Part shown: in pieces, positions 52,698 to 61,759 of the stretch
How positions within the stretch are numbered: the first letter of the stretch is position 1
How the letters are laid out: each line of letters starts with the position of its first letter
Assembly (NCBI RefSeq): GCF_900112685.1
Contig: NZ_FOMS01000009.1
Coordinates: forward strand, 69,501-133,500
DNA: 64,000 bases
DNA from: Roseivivax sediminis
Lineage (GTDB): Bacteria; Pseudomonadota; Alphaproteobacteria; Rhodobacterales; Rhodobacteraceae
Direction: 5' to 3'
The notes under the pieces: model-generated
Database searches by the model: none
The model's input: only the letters and a program-made list of their open reading frames with translations
Told to the model about the DNA's origin: nothing
Translations under genes and position numbers: made by a program

Positions 52698-53450
52698 ATG
52701 ACCCGACCCCGCGGCCCCCTTCGCCTCGGCGTGAACATCGACCATGTCGCGACGCTGCGGAACGCCCGCGGCGGCAGCTACCCCGATCCGTTCCGGGCCG
52801 CCCGACTGGCCGAGGAGGCCGGTGCCGACGGCATCACCGCGCATCTGCGCGAGGATCGCCGCCACATCCGCGACAGCGACATCTCCACGCTCGGCAGCAT
52901 GCTCTCGGTGCCGCTGAACTTCGAGATGGCCGCCACCGAGGAGATGCAGGCCATCGCCCTGCGCACCAGGCCGCACGCCGTCTGCCTCGTCCCCGAGCGA
53001 CGCGAGGAGCGCACCACCGAGGGCGGGCTCGACGTCGCCGGCGACGCCGCGCGCCTGAAGGATTACATCGCGCCCCTGCGCGAGGTCGGCGCGCGCGTGT
53101 CGCTCTTCATCGCCGCCGATCCCGTGCAAGTGGAGGCCGCCGCCGAGATCGGCGCCGACGTGATCGAGTTGCACACCGGCGCCTATTGCGACCTGCACGC
53201 CGAAGGCCGCCTGCAGGAGCGCGACACCGAATTCGCCCGCCTGCGCGATATGGCCGCGAAGGCCGACACGCTCGGGCTGGAGGTCCATGCCGGTCACGGG
53301 CTGGCCTACGACACCGTCGGCCCGGTCGCGGCGATCCCGCAGATCGTGGAGCTCAACATCGGCCATTTCCTGATCGGCGAGGCGGTGTTCCGCGGCCTGA
53401 AGCCAGCCATCGCCGAGATGCGCCGTCTGATGGACGAGGCGCGCGCATGA
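52698..53450 (+). CDS. pdxJ: Pyridoxine 5'-phosphate synthase
   Basis: This is a 250-residue TIM-barrel enzyme that condenses deoxyxylulose 5-phosphate with aminoacetone phosphate to pyridoxine phosphate. The opening [26 protein letters not shown] and the closing [12 protein letters not shown] are family signatures. It is the first gene of an overlapping series ending with acpS. Confidence 0.97.
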   Translation: MTRPRGPLRLGVNIDHVATLRNARGGSYPDPFRAARLAEEAGADGITAHLREDRRHIRDSDISTLGSMLSVPLNFEMAATEEMQAIALRTRPHAVCLVPERREERTTEGGLDVAGDAARLKDYIAPLREVGARVSLFIAADPVQVEAAAEIGADVIELHTGAYCDLHAEGRLQERDTEFARLRDMAAKADTLGLEVHAGHGLAYDTVGPVAAIPQIVELNIGHFLIGEAVFRGLKPAIAEMRRLMDEARA

Positions 53451-53884
53451 TCCGCCTCGCTCTCGCGCTGCTGCTCTGTCCGGCTACACTCTCGGCCGAG
53501 ATCGTGCGCGACTGCGACACCGACATGGCGAACGCGCGCAACCTCTACCGCCCGTTCGAGGACGCCACCCGCAGCTTTGCCAACGGCGCCATCGGCTTCG
53601 TGGCGCTTCGCCGGGAAGAGCCCGCCTGCTGCGGCGCCGTCCTGATGGTCCTCTTTCCGGACAACGAGATCGGTTTCCAGACCTGCCGCTTGATCACGAC
53701 GGAGGACGAAATGGGCTGGTCCGACACCGACCTGCCAGCGGCGCGCGCGCGCTACGACCCCGCGACCGGCCTTACCGTCCACGTGCCGACGCGGCGCCAC
53801 GACGGCACCGGCTTCGCCCGGCGGACGCTTGCGGTCACGGTCGACCGGGCCGCCGAAACGGTCACCGTCACCGCCAATGACTGA
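53447..53884 (+). CDS. Small exported protein of unknown function
   Basis: This is a 145-residue protein with a short signal peptide (cleavage near LSAE). The mature part has four cysteines (Cys in VRDCDTD, ACCGAV and TCRL), suggesting disulfides, and no recognised domain. The start overlaps pdxJ by ATGA and its end overlaps the deaminase gene by 8 bases, so it is translated within the pdxJ-acpS run. Confidence 0.75.
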   Translation: MIRLALALLLCPATLSAEIVRDCDTDMANARNLYRPFEDATRSFANGAIGFVALRREEPACCGAVLMVLFPDNEIGFQTCRLITTEDEMGWSDTDLPAARARYDPATGLTVHVPTRRHDGTGFARRTLAVTVDRAAETVTVTAND

Positions 53885-54335
53885 CCTCGTGCCCACGGAG
53901 ACGGAGCTCACAGCACTCGACGCGGCGATCGACCATGCGCTGGCGCTCCACGACGGCAGCCCGGTCTTCACCGCGGCGGTGGTCGCGGACGGCCGCCTCC
54001 TCGGCCCCGTCGCCAACGAGGTAGACAAGACCGGCGACCCCACCCGCCACGCGGAGATCGTCGCCATCGCCCGCGCCGCTCAGGATCTCGGCACCACCAA
54101 CCTGGCAGGCGCGACGCTCGTCGCCTCCATGCAGCCCTGCGAGATGTGCCTCACGGCGATGCGCTGGGCCGGCATCTCGCGGCTTGTCTTCGCCATGACG
54201 CGGGAGCGCGCGCCGGCCTTCTTCCGCTTCCACGGTCTGACCATCGAGGATTTCGCCCGCGCCGCCGACACGCCCTTCGCCTGGGCCGGCGGCCTCGCCG
54301 CCGTTCGCCTCGCCCACATCTACGAGTCGCCATGA
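53877..54335 (+). CDS. Cytidine/deoxycytidylate deaminase-family nucleoside deaminase
   Basis: This is a 152-residue zinc deaminase with the catalytic motifs RHAEIVAI (zinc His and proton-shuttle Glu) and QPCEMCLTA (two zinc cysteines). It resembles guanine or guanosine deaminases and TadA-like proteins, but it is not the tRNA-specific TadA by context. It overlaps the genes on both sides. Confidence 0.9.
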   Translation: MTDLVPTETELTALDAAIDHALALHDGSPVFTAAVVADGRLLGPVANEVDKTGDPTRHAEIVAIARAAQDLGTTNLAGATLVASMQPCEMCLTAMRWAGISRLVFAMTRERAPAFFRFHGLTIEDFARAADTPFAWAGGLAAVRLAHIYESP

Positions 54336-54733
54336 TCCTCGGAATCGGCACCGACCTGTGCAATATCGACCGCATCGCCGGCACGCTCGAGCGCTTCGGC
54401 GACCGATTCCGCAACCGCGTCTTCACCGAGACCGAGCAGCGCAAGGCCGAGCGCCGCGCCGACACGCCCGGCACCTACGCCAAGCGCTGGGCCGCGAAGG
54501 AAGCGTGCTCCAAGGCGCTCGGCACCGGCCTGCGCATGGGCATCGCCTGGAAGGACATGTCGGTCACCAACCTCGCCACCGGCCAGCCGGTCATGCACGT
54601 CACCGGCTGGGCCCGCGACCGCCTGGCCGAGATGACCCCCCCGGGCCACGAGGCGATCATCCACGTCACCCTCACCGACGATCACCCCTGGGCGCAGGCC
54701 TTCGTGGTGATCGAGGCGCGGCCCGGCCCCTGA
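54332..54733 (+). CDS. acpS: Holo-[acyl-carrier-protein] synthase
   Basis: This is a 133-residue phosphopantetheinyl transferase with the metal-binding [15 protein letters not shown] opening and the [16 protein letters not shown] motif. It activates ACP for fatty-acid synthesis. It overlaps the deaminase by ATGA and is followed by an intergenic element and lepB. Confidence 0.96.
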   Translation: MILGIGTDLCNIDRIAGTLERFGDRFRNRVFTETEQRKAERRADTPGTYAKRWAAKEACSKALGTGLRMGIAWKDMSVTNLATGQPVMHVTGWARDRLAEMTPPGHEAIIHVTLTDDHPWAQAFVVIEARPGP

Positions 54734-54780
54734 ACCGGCGCCCCGCGACACCGGAGCGACACGGTCCCGCTGCCCCTGCC

Positions 54781-54833
54781 CGGCTTCTTTGGGCCTGAAA
54801 TACTCCGGGGAGCGCGAGGGGCCGGCCCCTCGC
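54781..54833 (-). repeat. Dispersed intergenic hairpin element, copy H (minus orientation)
   Basis: On the minus strand the stem GCGAGGGGC/GCCCCTCGC (54814-54822 with 54825-54833) is followed by CCCCGGAGTATTT and GGCCCAAAGAAG. Both neighbours (acpS and lepB) are on the plus strand, so this copy is antisense to them. Confidence 0.78.
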
Positions 54834-54936
54834 CGGCGCGACATCGGCCGCCGGCACGCCGCCGGAGCCCGGCTTGACTCCACCTCCCCCCGCGCCCATG
54901 AACCGGCGCAACGGGCAGGCGAAAAAGGCGGATCTC

Positions 54937-55779
54937 ATGGCGCAGGGCAACCAGCAATCCTTCGGCGGCACAATCCTAGAGACCGTCAAGACGGTGGTCT
55001 ACGCGCTGCTCATCGCAGGGATCTTCCGCACGCTGTTCTTCCAGCCGTTCTGGATCCCGTCGGGATCGATGAAGGATACGCTGCTGATCGGCGACTTCCT
55101 CTTCGTCAACAAGATGACCTACGGCTATTCCTACGCCTCCTGCCCGTCCCTCTACCTGCCGCGCTTCGGCATCGATATCGACGCCTCCGATATCTGCGGC
55201 TTCCTCGACGGCGACAACACGCGCCTCTTCGGGGACGAGCCCGAGCGCGGCGACGTCGTCGTCTTCCGCCACCCGGTCACCGGGCGCGACTTCATCAAGC
55301 GGGTCATCGGCCTTCCGGGCGAACAGCTGCAGATGCGCGACGGCGTTCTCCACATCGACGGCACCGCGGTGGAGCAGACACCCGACGGGACCTTCGAGGA
55401 GATCGCCGAGCCGCAGGGCCCGCAACGTCTCCGCCCGCGCTGCGCCAACGGCCCGGTCGGCGACGGCGGCACATGCGTGAAGGAAAAATTCGTCGAGACA
55501 CTGCCGAACGGGGTCGAACACTCGATCCTCAACATCGGCACGCAGGGTTCGGACAACACGCCCGTGTTCACCGTGCCCGAGGGGCATTACTTCATGATGG
55601 GCGACAACCGCGACAATTCCTCGGACAGCCGCGAAAGGCCCGTCGCCGGCGGTGTCGGCTTCGTGCCGTTCGAGAACCTCGTGGGCCGCGCGCGCCGCGT
55701 CGTGTTCTCGTCTTCGGGCCGCTCGATGCTGTTCTTCTGGACATGGCGCGGCGACCGGTTCTTCGAGAGGATCGAGTGA
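54937..55779 (+). CDS. lepB: Signal peptidase I
   Basis: This is a 280-residue membrane serine protease. One N-terminal helix is followed by the catalytic Ser44 in [11 protein letters not shown] and Lys121 in [14 protein letters not shown]; the [11 protein letters not shown] box is also present. It cleaves signal peptides of exported proteins. The ATG at 54937 gives the usual N-terminus; an ATG at 54898 would add 13 residues. Confidence 0.96.
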   Translation: MAQGNQQSFGGTILETVKTVVYALLIAGIFRTLFFQPFWIPSGSMKDTLLIGDFLFVNKMTYGYSYASCPSLYLPRFGIDIDASDICGFLDGDNTRLFGDEPERGDVVVFRHPVTGRDFIKRVIGLPGEQLQMRDGVLHIDGTAVEQTPDGTFEEIAEPQGPQRLRPRCANGPVGDGGTCVKEKFVETLPNGVEHSILNIGTQGSDNTPVFTVPEGHYFMMGDNRDNSSDSRERPVAGGVGFVPFENLVGRARRVVFSSSGRSMLFFWTWRGDRFFERIE

Positions 55780-56462
55780 AACGCTCCGCCGCGCTCGCCG
55801 ATCTCGAGGCCCGGCTCGGCCACCGCTTCGCCGACCCGCGGCTTCTGAACCGCGCGCTGACGCACGGGTCGATGTCCGGCCCGAAGCGCGAGGACAACCA
55901 GCGGCTCGAATTCCTCGGCGACAGGGTGCTCGGCCTCGTCATGGCCGAGGCGCTGCTGGAGCGTGACCCCGGCGCCGCGGAGGGCCAGCTCGCCCCGCGC
56001 TACAACGCGCTCGTGCGCAAGGAGACCTGCGCCGAGGTGGCGCGCGACCACGGCATCGGCGAGGCGCTGAAGCTCGGCCGCTCGGAACGGCTGTCCGGCG
56101 GGCGGCGCAAGATGGCGCTTCTGGGCGACGCGATGGAGGCGGTGATCGCCGCGGTCTATACCGATGCGGGCTTCGACGCGGCCAAGGCGCTGATCCTGCG
56201 GCTCTGGGGCGCGCGCATCGACCGAGTCGAGGAAGACGCCCGCGACGCCAAGACCGCGCTGCAGGAATGGGCGCAGGGCCGCGGCCTGCCGCCCCCGTCC
56301 TATGCCGAAACCGGCCGCACCGGCCCCGACCACCAGCCCGTCTTCACCATCGAGGCGCGCCTCTCCACCGGCGAGTCGGCCAGCGCCGAGGCGCCGTCGA
56401 AGCGGCAGGCCGAGCAGAGCGCCGCGGCCACGCTTCTGGCGCGCCTCGAGGGCGGGGCATGA
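55776..56462 (+). CDS. rnc: Ribonuclease III
   Basis: This is a 228-residue double-strand-specific RNase with the signature [13 protein letters not shown] near residue 40, the second acidic site in [12 protein letters not shown], and a C-terminal double-stranded RNA-binding domain. It matures rRNA. The GTG start overlaps lepB by GTGA. Confidence 0.96.
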   Translation: MKRSAALADLEARLGHRFADPRLLNRALTHGSMSGPKREDNQRLEFLGDRVLGLVMAEALLERDPGAAEGQLAPRYNALVRKETCAEVARDHGIGEALKLGRSERLSGGRRKMALLGDAMEAVIAAVYTDAGFDAAKALILRLWGARIDRVEEDARDAKTALQEWAQGRGLPPPSYAETGRTGPDHQPVFTIEARLSTGESASAEAPSKRQAEQSAAATLLARLEGGA

Positions 56463-57367
56463 CCGACAACCTCCGCGGCAGCCTCTTCATGGTCGCCGCG
56501 ATGCTGGGCTTCGCGATCGAGGATACGCTCTTCAAGGCGGCGACGGCGGGGGTGTCGGCCGGGCTCGGCACGCTGATCTTCGGGATCACGGGTCTGGCGC
56601 TCTACGCCGCGCTGGTGCGCCGGTCCGGCCTGCCGGTCTGGACGCGCGGCTACCTCGCGCCGACGATGCTGGTGCGCTCGGGCTTCGAGGTCATGGGGCG
56701 GCTCTTCTACGCGCTGGCGCTGGCCTTCGCCCCGCTGTCGGTCACATCCGCGATCTTGCAGGCGGCGCCTCTCGTCGTCACGCTCGGCGCCGCGCTGGTG
56801 CTGGGCGAAGCGGTGGGCGCGCGGCGCTGGACCGCGATGGCGGTGGGCTTTGCCGGTGTCCTGCTGATCCTGCGCCCCGGCGCGGACGGCATAGAGGTGT
56901 CGGCGCTCTTTGCCGTGCTCGGCATGATCGGCTTTGCCTGCCGCGATCTTGCCACCCGCGCCAGCCCGCCGGAAATCTCCACCAGCCAGCTCGGCATTCC
57001 GGGCTTCGCCACGGTGACGGTCGCCGGTCTCGTGATCCTCGCCTTCGAGCCGGGCCTGCCCTCGGCGCCGGACGCGCGGGCGCTGGCGCTTCTGCTCGCA
57101 ACCGGTGTTACCGGCGTGACGGCATATTCCGCGCTGACCCGCGCGATGCGCACCGGCGAGGTCTCCGTGGTCGCGCCATTCCGCTATTCGCGCCTGCTCT
57201 TCGCGCTGATCCTGGCCTATATCATCTTCGGAGAACGTCCCGACGCGCTGATGTTCGCTGGCGCCGCGCTGATCGTGGGATCGGGGCTCTACACGCTCTG
57301 GCGCTCTGGCCAAGTCGGATCGCCTGCGTTATCTCCCGCCCCTTCGCACAAGGAGCCCCGACCATGA
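56459..57367 (+). CDS. DMT-superfamily (EamA) transporter between rnc and era
   Basis: This is a 302-residue protein with ten predicted helices in two EamA halves. The substrate is unknown. The start overlaps rnc by ATGA and the end overlaps era by four bases, so it has become part of the rnc-era operon. Its G+C-rich codon use looks like the neighbours', so the insertion is not obviously recent. Confidence 0.9.
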   Translation: MTDNLRGSLFMVAAMLGFAIEDTLFKAATAGVSAGLGTLIFGITGLALYAALVRRSGLPVWTRGYLAPTMLVRSGFEVMGRLFYALALAFAPLSVTSAILQAAPLVVTLGAALVLGEAVGARRWTAMAVGFAGVLLILRPGADGIEVSALFAVLGMIGFACRDLATRASPPEISTSQLGIPGFATVTVAGLVILAFEPGLPSAPDARALALLLATGVTGVTAYSALTRAMRTGEVSVVAPFRYSRLLFALILAYIIFGERPDALMFAGAALIVGSGLYTLWRSGQVGSPALSPAPSHKEPRP

Positions 57368-58272
57368 CCACCCGCGCCGGTTTCGTCGCCCTGATCGGAG
57401 AGCCCAACGCGGGCAAGTCGACCCTGCTCAACCGCATGGTCGGCGCCAAGGTGTCGATCGTCACCCACAAGGTGCAGACCACGCGCGCGCGCATCCGCGG
57501 CGTCGCGCTGGAGGGCGAGAGCCAGATCGTCTTCGTCGACACGCCGGGCCTGTTCAAGCCGCGCCGCCGGCTCGACCGCGCGATGGTTGCCGCCGCCTGG
57601 GGCGGCGCGGCCGACGCCGACGTGGTGGTGCTTCTGATCGAGGCGCATCGCGGCCTCACCGAAGGCGTCGCGGCGATCCTCGAACGCCTGCCCGAGATCG
57701 GCAGGGGCCGGCCCGTGGCGCTGGCCATCAACAAGATCGACCGGGTGAAGGCGGAGACGCTGCTGGCCCTCAGCGCGAAGCTGAACGAGGCCTACGCCTT
57801 CGACGAGACCTTCATGATCTCGGCCGAGAAGGGCTACGGCGTCGATGACCTGCGCCGCTTCCTCGCCGGATCGCTGCCCGAGGGGCCGTGGCTTTATCCC
57901 GAGGACCAGATCGCCGATCTGCCGATGCGCATGATCGCCGCCGAGATGACACGCGAGAAGCTGACCCTGCGCCTGCACCAGGAACTGCCCTACCAGCTCA
58001 CCGTCGAGACCGAGAACTGGGAGGAGCGCAAGGACGGCACCGCGCGCATCGACCAGGTGGTCTATGTCGCCCGCGAGGGCCACAAGGGCATCGTGCTCGG
58101 CCACAAGGGCGAGACCGTGAAGGCCGTGGGCCAGGCCGCGCGGGTCGAGATCGAGGAATTCCTCGGCCGCCGCGTGCATCTTTTCCTGCAGGTGAAGGTG
58201 CGCGAGAACTGGCTGGAGGAAAGCGAGCGCTATTCCGAGATGGGCCTCGATTTCCGCGACGGCGATGGCTGA
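57364..58272 (+). CDS. era: GTPase Era
   Basis: This is a 302-residue GTPase with G1 GEPNAGKST, G3 DTPGLF and G4 NKID, followed by a C-terminal KH domain (VLGHKGETVKAVGQAAR) that binds 16S rRNA. It is needed for 30S assembly. It overlaps the next gene by 8 bases. Confidence 0.97.
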   Translation: MTTRAGFVALIGEPNAGKSTLLNRMVGAKVSIVTHKVQTTRARIRGVALEGESQIVFVDTPGLFKPRRRLDRAMVAAAWGGAADADVVVLLIEAHRGLTEGVAAILERLPEIGRGRPVALAINKIDRVKAETLLALSAKLNEAYAFDETFMISAEKGYGVDDLRRFLAGSLPEGPWLYPEDQIADLPMRMIAAEMTREKLTLRLHQELPYQLTVETENWEERKDGTARIDQVVYVAREGHKGIVLGHKGETVKAVGQAARVEIEEFLGRRVHLFLQVKVRENWLEESERYSEMGLDFRDGDG

Positions 58273-58600
58273 GCCGCGGCTGGCCACCGGCCTCTGGGTG
58301 TCGGCCTATCGCCGGCGACTTGACCTCGCCGGCATCCCCGCCTTCGTGACCGCCCGCGGCGACGAGACCGCCGGCGCGGTGCTGGTCAAGGTCGCGACGC
58401 TGGACGGGGCGGCGCGGGTGTTCTGCCGCCGCTACGATTTCGCCAGCGACACGCGGCGGTGGGAAGTGCTGCGCGAGGGGCCCGAGGGGGACTGCGACGA
58501 GGCAGTGTCCCGCGAATGCCGCAGCGACCCGGACCTGTGGGTGATCGAGGTCGAGGACCGGGCGGGGCGGCACCTTCTGGACGGCGAAGGGCTGGGCTGA
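58265..58600 (+). CDS. DUF1491 family protein
   Basis: This is a 111-residue protein with the ATGLWVSAYRRRLDLAGIPAF opening and the AGAVLVK region typical of DUF1491, an alphaproteobacterial family of unknown function usually found next to era. No catalytic motif is apparent. Confidence 0.88.
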   Translation: MAEPRLATGLWVSAYRRRLDLAGIPAFVTARGDETAGAVLVKVATLDGAARVFCRRYDFASDTRRWEVLREGPEGDCDEAVSRECRSDPDLWVIEVEDRAGRHLLDGEGLG

Positions 58601-58610
58601 TGATGGCGGG

Positions 58611-58676
58611 GAGGGGCTCTGCCCCTCTTGCGGCTGCGCCGCAATTCACCCCGGAGTATTTTCCGGCCCAAAGAAG
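58611..58676 (+). repeat. Dispersed intergenic hairpin element, copy I, two hairpins
   Basis: GAGGGGC/GCCCCTC (58611-58617 with 58621-58627) and TTGCGGC/GCCGCAA (58628-58634 with 58638-58644) are followed by CCCCGGAGTATTT and GGCCCAAAGAAG. It lies after DUF1491, between convergent genes, and is nearly identical to copy F. Confidence 0.8.
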
Positions 58677-58685
58677 CAGGCGCAG

Positions 58686-59285
58686 TCAGGTGCGGGAGAG
58701 GCGGCGCCCCAGGGCGACGAGGGCGAGACCGGCGAGGGTGAAGATCGCGGCGAGCGCGCCGATCCAGAGGCCGACCATGGGCCAGCCGATGCGCGGCGGA
58801 TCCACGAAGAAATACGGATGGCGCCCGTCCACGGCGCCGCGCGCGAGCACGTAGACCACGTAGAGCCCCGGCCAGGCGAGCCACCAGAGCGCATGCGCCG
58901 GGCGCAGCGCCGCCTTCGGCGCGAAGGTCAGCCACCAGAGCGCGGCCAGAAGCGGCAGCGCGGTGTGCATCGAGTGGTCGACGATCAGCCGCGCGCCCTC
59001 CAGCGGCCGCCAGAGCAGCGCGTGATAGACCCCGCCGACGATCGCGATCCAGAGCGTGACCGCCCCCGCCGCCGCCGCATGAAGCCGGCCGCGCAGCCCG
59101 ATCCAGGTGAAGTGGGCGGCGAGAATGGCGACCGTCAGGATCGTGAAGTACCGGCCGGTGCGCCAGAGCTCCTCGATGAGCGTCAGTTCGGGACGGCGCG
59201 CGAGACCAAGCCGCACGTGCACCACCAGCGTGATGCAGGCGAGAAGACCGATCAGCAGGGCAGAGAAGCGGGCGGGCGGGCGCAT
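58686..59285 (-). CDS. Pr6Pr-family membrane protein
   Basis: This is a 199-residue protein with six membrane helices. The order [26 protein letters not shown] and HPYFFVDP matches the Pr6Pr (FAR-17a/AIG1-like) family, whose bacterial members are uncharacterised. It is a single minus-strand gene inserted between DUF1491 and recO. Confidence 0.85.
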   Translation of the reverse strand: MRPPARFSALLIGLLACITLVVHVRLGLARRPELTLIEELWRTGRYFTILTVAILAAHFTWIGLRGRLHAAAAGAVTLWIAIVGGVYHALLWRPLEGARLIVDHSMHTALPLLAALWWLTFAPKAALRPAHALWWLAWPGLYVVYVLARGAVDGRHPYFFVDPPRIGWPMVGLWIGALAAIFTLAGLALVALGRRLSRT

Positions 59286-59361
59286 GCCGCCTCATCGCCC
59301 GCCGCCTTGCGATCCGCAAGCGCCCTTGCCGGGCCGGCGCGCGCGCCCGATAGTCGCGCCC

Positions 59362-60120
59362 ATGGACTGGCGCGATACCGGCATTCTTCTGACCGTGCGG
59401 CGTCACGGCGAATCCTCGGCCATCCTCGAGGTGTTCACAGAGGCGCATGGCCGCCACGCGGGGGTGTTGCGCGGCGCCGGGTCGCGCAAGGCCGCGCCGA
59501 TGCTGCAGCCGGGGGCGGAGCTCGACCTCGTCTGGCGGGCGCGCCTCGAGGATCATATCGGCACCTGGCAGGCAGAGCTGCGCCGCTCGCGCGCCGCGCA
59601 GGCGATGGCCGACCCGCTGATGCTGTCGGGGTTGAACGCGGTCACCGCGCTCCTGGCCTTCTGCCTGCCGGAGCGGGAGGCGCACGCCGATCTCTACCGC
59701 GCCACCGGCCTGCTGCTCGACGCGCTGGTCCATCCCGAGAGTTGGCCGTTCTACTACCTGCGGTGGGAGGTGATGTTGCTCGAGGAGACCGGCTTCGGCC
59801 TCGACCTGTCGCGCTGCGCGGTGACGGGGGCGACGGATGGGCTGCGCTACGTCTCTCCGCGCACCGGCCGGGCGGTGACGGTGGAGGGCGCGGGCGACTG
59901 GACCGACCGCCTGCTGCCGCTGCCGCCCGCGCTCCATGGCGAGGGCAATCGCGGCGACGACGAGGTGCTGCGCGCGCTCGGCACCACCGGCCATTTCCTC
60001 GGCCAGCACCTCGCGCCATCGCTGGGCGAGAGGCCCCTGCCGGCCGCGCGCGCGCGCTTCCTCGACCGGCTCGCGCGGCGGGCTGGCGCGGCGGACCCCG
60101 GGCCGGAGCCCATGCGTTGA
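59362..60120 (+). CDS. recO: DNA repair protein RecO
   Basis: This is a 252-residue protein with an N-terminal OB fold ([19 protein letters not shown]) and a helical C-terminal domain. It loads RecA on SSB-coated DNA in the RecFOR pathway. The zinc cysteines of some RecO proteins are reduced to a single Cys ([10 protein letters not shown]). The ATG at 59362 gives the standard start. Confidence 0.94.
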   Translation: MDWRDTGILLTVRRHGESSAILEVFTEAHGRHAGVLRGAGSRKAAPMLQPGAELDLVWRARLEDHIGTWQAELRRSRAAQAMADPLMLSGLNAVTALLAFCLPEREAHADLYRATGLLLDALVHPESWPFYYLRWEVMLLEETGFGLDLSRCAVTGATDGLRYVSPRTGRAVTVEGAGDWTDRLLPLPPALHGEGNRGDDEVLRALGTTGHFLGQHLAPSLGERPLPAARARFLDRLARRAGAADPGPEPMR

Positions 60121-60166
60121 ACGACACCTCCTTCCGCCGCCCTCCGATCCGGGATAGACAGCGCTC

Positions 60167-60832
60167 ATGACATGGAACCTGCCCAACGTGCTGACCGTCC
60201 TGCGCCTCCTGGCCGCGCCAGGGGTGGCGGTGATGTTCCTCTATTTCCACAGGCCCTTCGCGGACTGGCTGGCGCTGCTGCTGTTCGTCTCGGCCGCGGT
60301 GACCGACTGGTTCGACGGGCATCTCGCCCGGACATGGAAACAGCAGACCAAGCTCGGCACGATGCTCGACCCGATCGCCGACAAGGCGATGGTGGTGATC
60401 GCGCTCATGGTGATCGTCGGCTATTCGTCGATGTCGCCATGGCTGGTGCTGCCGGCGACCGTGATCCTCTTCCGGGAGGTGTTCGTGTCGGGCCTGCGCG
60501 AATATCTCGGGGATACCGCCGGCACGCTGAAGGTCACGAAGATCGCCAAGTGGAAGACGACGCTTCAGATGGTGGCGATCGCCGTGCTCTTCGCGCAGGG
60601 GGTGTGGGAGCACTACCTCGGCATCGCGTCGTGGGGCATGGATTCGGCGATGATCTCGGACATCCTCGAAGGTCGGGAGGAAGACGTGCAGGGCCTCGGT
60701 TGGAAACTGACCGGGATGGTCTGGACCGGGAACGCCGGGCTCGTGCTGCTGTGGGTCGCCGCGGCTCTGACGCTGATCTCCGGCGTCGACTATTTCCGAA
60801 AGGCCACCCCCTATCTGAAGGAGGGCTCTTGA
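60167..60832 (+). CDS. pgsA: CDP-diacylglycerol-glycerol-3-phosphate 3-phosphatidyltransferase
   Basis: This is a 221-residue membrane enzyme of phosphatidylglycerol synthesis. The CDP-alcohol phosphotransferase motif is complete: DWFDGHLAR, then GTMLDPIADK. Four to five helices are visible. The stop overlaps the moaD start (TGATG), a pairing of lipid and molybdopterin genes seen in many Rhodobacterales. Confidence 0.95.
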   Translation: MTWNLPNVLTVLRLLAAPGVAVMFLYFHRPFADWLALLLFVSAAVTDWFDGHLARTWKQQTKLGTMLDPIADKAMVVIALMVIVGYSSMSPWLVLPATVILFREVFVSGLREYLGDTAGTLKVTKIAKWKTTLQMVAIAVLFAQGVWEHYLGIASWGMDSAMISDILEGREEDVQGLGWKLTGMVWTGNAGLVLLWVAAALTLISGVDYFRKATPYLKEGS

Positions 60833-61077
60833 TGGACGTGCTCTATTTCGCCTGGGTGCGCGAACGCATCGGCCTGCCCAAGGAACGCATCGAGACCTCC
60901 GCCGCGACCGTGACGGAACTGGTGGAGGAGCTTCGCGCGCGCGAGGAACGCTATGCAGTGGCCTTCGAGGACCTCTCGGCACTGCGTGTTGCGGTGGACC
61001 AGCAACTGACCGACTTCGACGCCGCGCTCGCCGGCGCGCGCGAGGTGGCGTTCTTCCCCCCGATGACCGGAGGCTGA
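60832..61077 (+). CDS. moaD: Molybdopterin synthase small subunit
   Basis: This is an 81-residue ubiquitin-like sulfur carrier ending in the required Gly-Gly (MTGG). Its C-terminal thiocarboxylate supplies sulfur to make molybdopterin with MoaE, whose gene starts two bases downstream. Confidence 0.94.
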   Translation: MDVLYFAWVRERIGLPKERIETSAATVTELVEELRAREERYAVAFEDLSALRVAVDQQLTDFDAALAGAREVAFFPPMTGG

Positions 61078-61078
61078 C

Positions 61079-61516
61079 ATGCGTGTCGTGGTGCAGGAGG
61101 CCCCGTTCGACTTCGGCGCCGAGTGCGACCGCTTCGCCGCGGGCCGCCGCGACATGGGCGCGGTGGTGACCTTCACCGGTGTCGTCCGCGGCGACGGCGA
61201 TCTCGCGACGATGGAGATCGAACACTACCCCGGCATGACCGAGAAGGCCCTGACCGCGATCGCCGAAGAGGCGCAGGCACGCTGGTCGCTGGGGGATGTC
61301 CTCGTCATCCACCGCCACGGGCCGATGCGACCGGGCGAGCGCATCATGATGGTCGCGACGACCGCGCCCCATCGCCGCGATGCCTTCGAGGCAGCGGAAT
61401 ATCTGATGGACTACCTCAAGTCCCGCGCGCCGTTCTGGAAGAAGGAACGCGCAAAGGACGGCGACAAATGGGTGGCCGCCACCGAGGCGGACGAGCAAGC
61501 GCTGACCCGCTGGTAG
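61079..61516 (+). CDS. moaE: Molybdopterin synthase catalytic subunit
   Basis: This is a 145-residue MoaE with the FTGVVRGD motif, HRHGPMRPGE, HRRDAFEAAEYLMDYLK and the catalytic lysine region APFWKKE. It forms a heterotetramer with MoaD. Other molybdopterin genes are not in the window. Confidence 0.95.
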   Translation: MRVVVQEAPFDFGAECDRFAAGRRDMGAVVTFTGVVRGDGDLATMEIEHYPGMTEKALTAIAEEAQARWSLGDVLVIHRHGPMRPGERIMMVATTAPHRRDAFEAAEYLMDYLKSRAPFWKKERAKDGDKWVAATEADEQALTRW

Positions 61517-61536
61517 GCACGGGCGCGGTGGACAAG

Positions 61537-61590
61537 GGGGCTCCGCCCCGCGGCTGTGCCGCCTCCGGGGTTTATCGGGCCAGATGAGGA
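61537..61590 (+). repeat. Dispersed intergenic hairpin element, copy J
   Basis: GGGGC/GCCCC (61537-61541 with 61545-61549) and GCGGC/GCCGC (61550-61554 with 61558-61562) are followed by CTCCGGGGTTTAT and GGGCCAGATGAGG, 20 bases after the moaE stop. Confidence 0.7.
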
Positions 61591-61606
61591 GGGGACCCGC
61601 GCCCAT

Positions 61607-61641
61607 CCTTCATCTGGCGAATAAATCCCCGCTGGAGGCAG
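61607..61641 (-). repeat. Dispersed intergenic hairpin element, copy K (minus orientation)
   Basis: On the minus strand, GCCTCC-A-GCGGGGATTTATT is followed by GCCAGATGAAGG. It closely matches copy D. It lies downstream of the aminotransferase gene and tail-to-tail with copy J, so each converging transcript has its own element. Confidence 0.7.
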
Positions 61642-61759
61642 GCGCGCCCGACCTGCCAGAGAGACCGCAAACCATGGCGTACTCCGGGCGGGCCAGGCGC
61701 ACGCCCGAGCCCCGAAAGGGGCGAGATGCCACGTGCGGCCGCCAGGCCGCGCCGCCGGA

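Noticed and set aside
14891..61641. Reading the recurrent hairpins as a CRISPR or integron attC array
   Set aside because: The copies are scattered singly between genes kilobases apart, with no array and no integrase.
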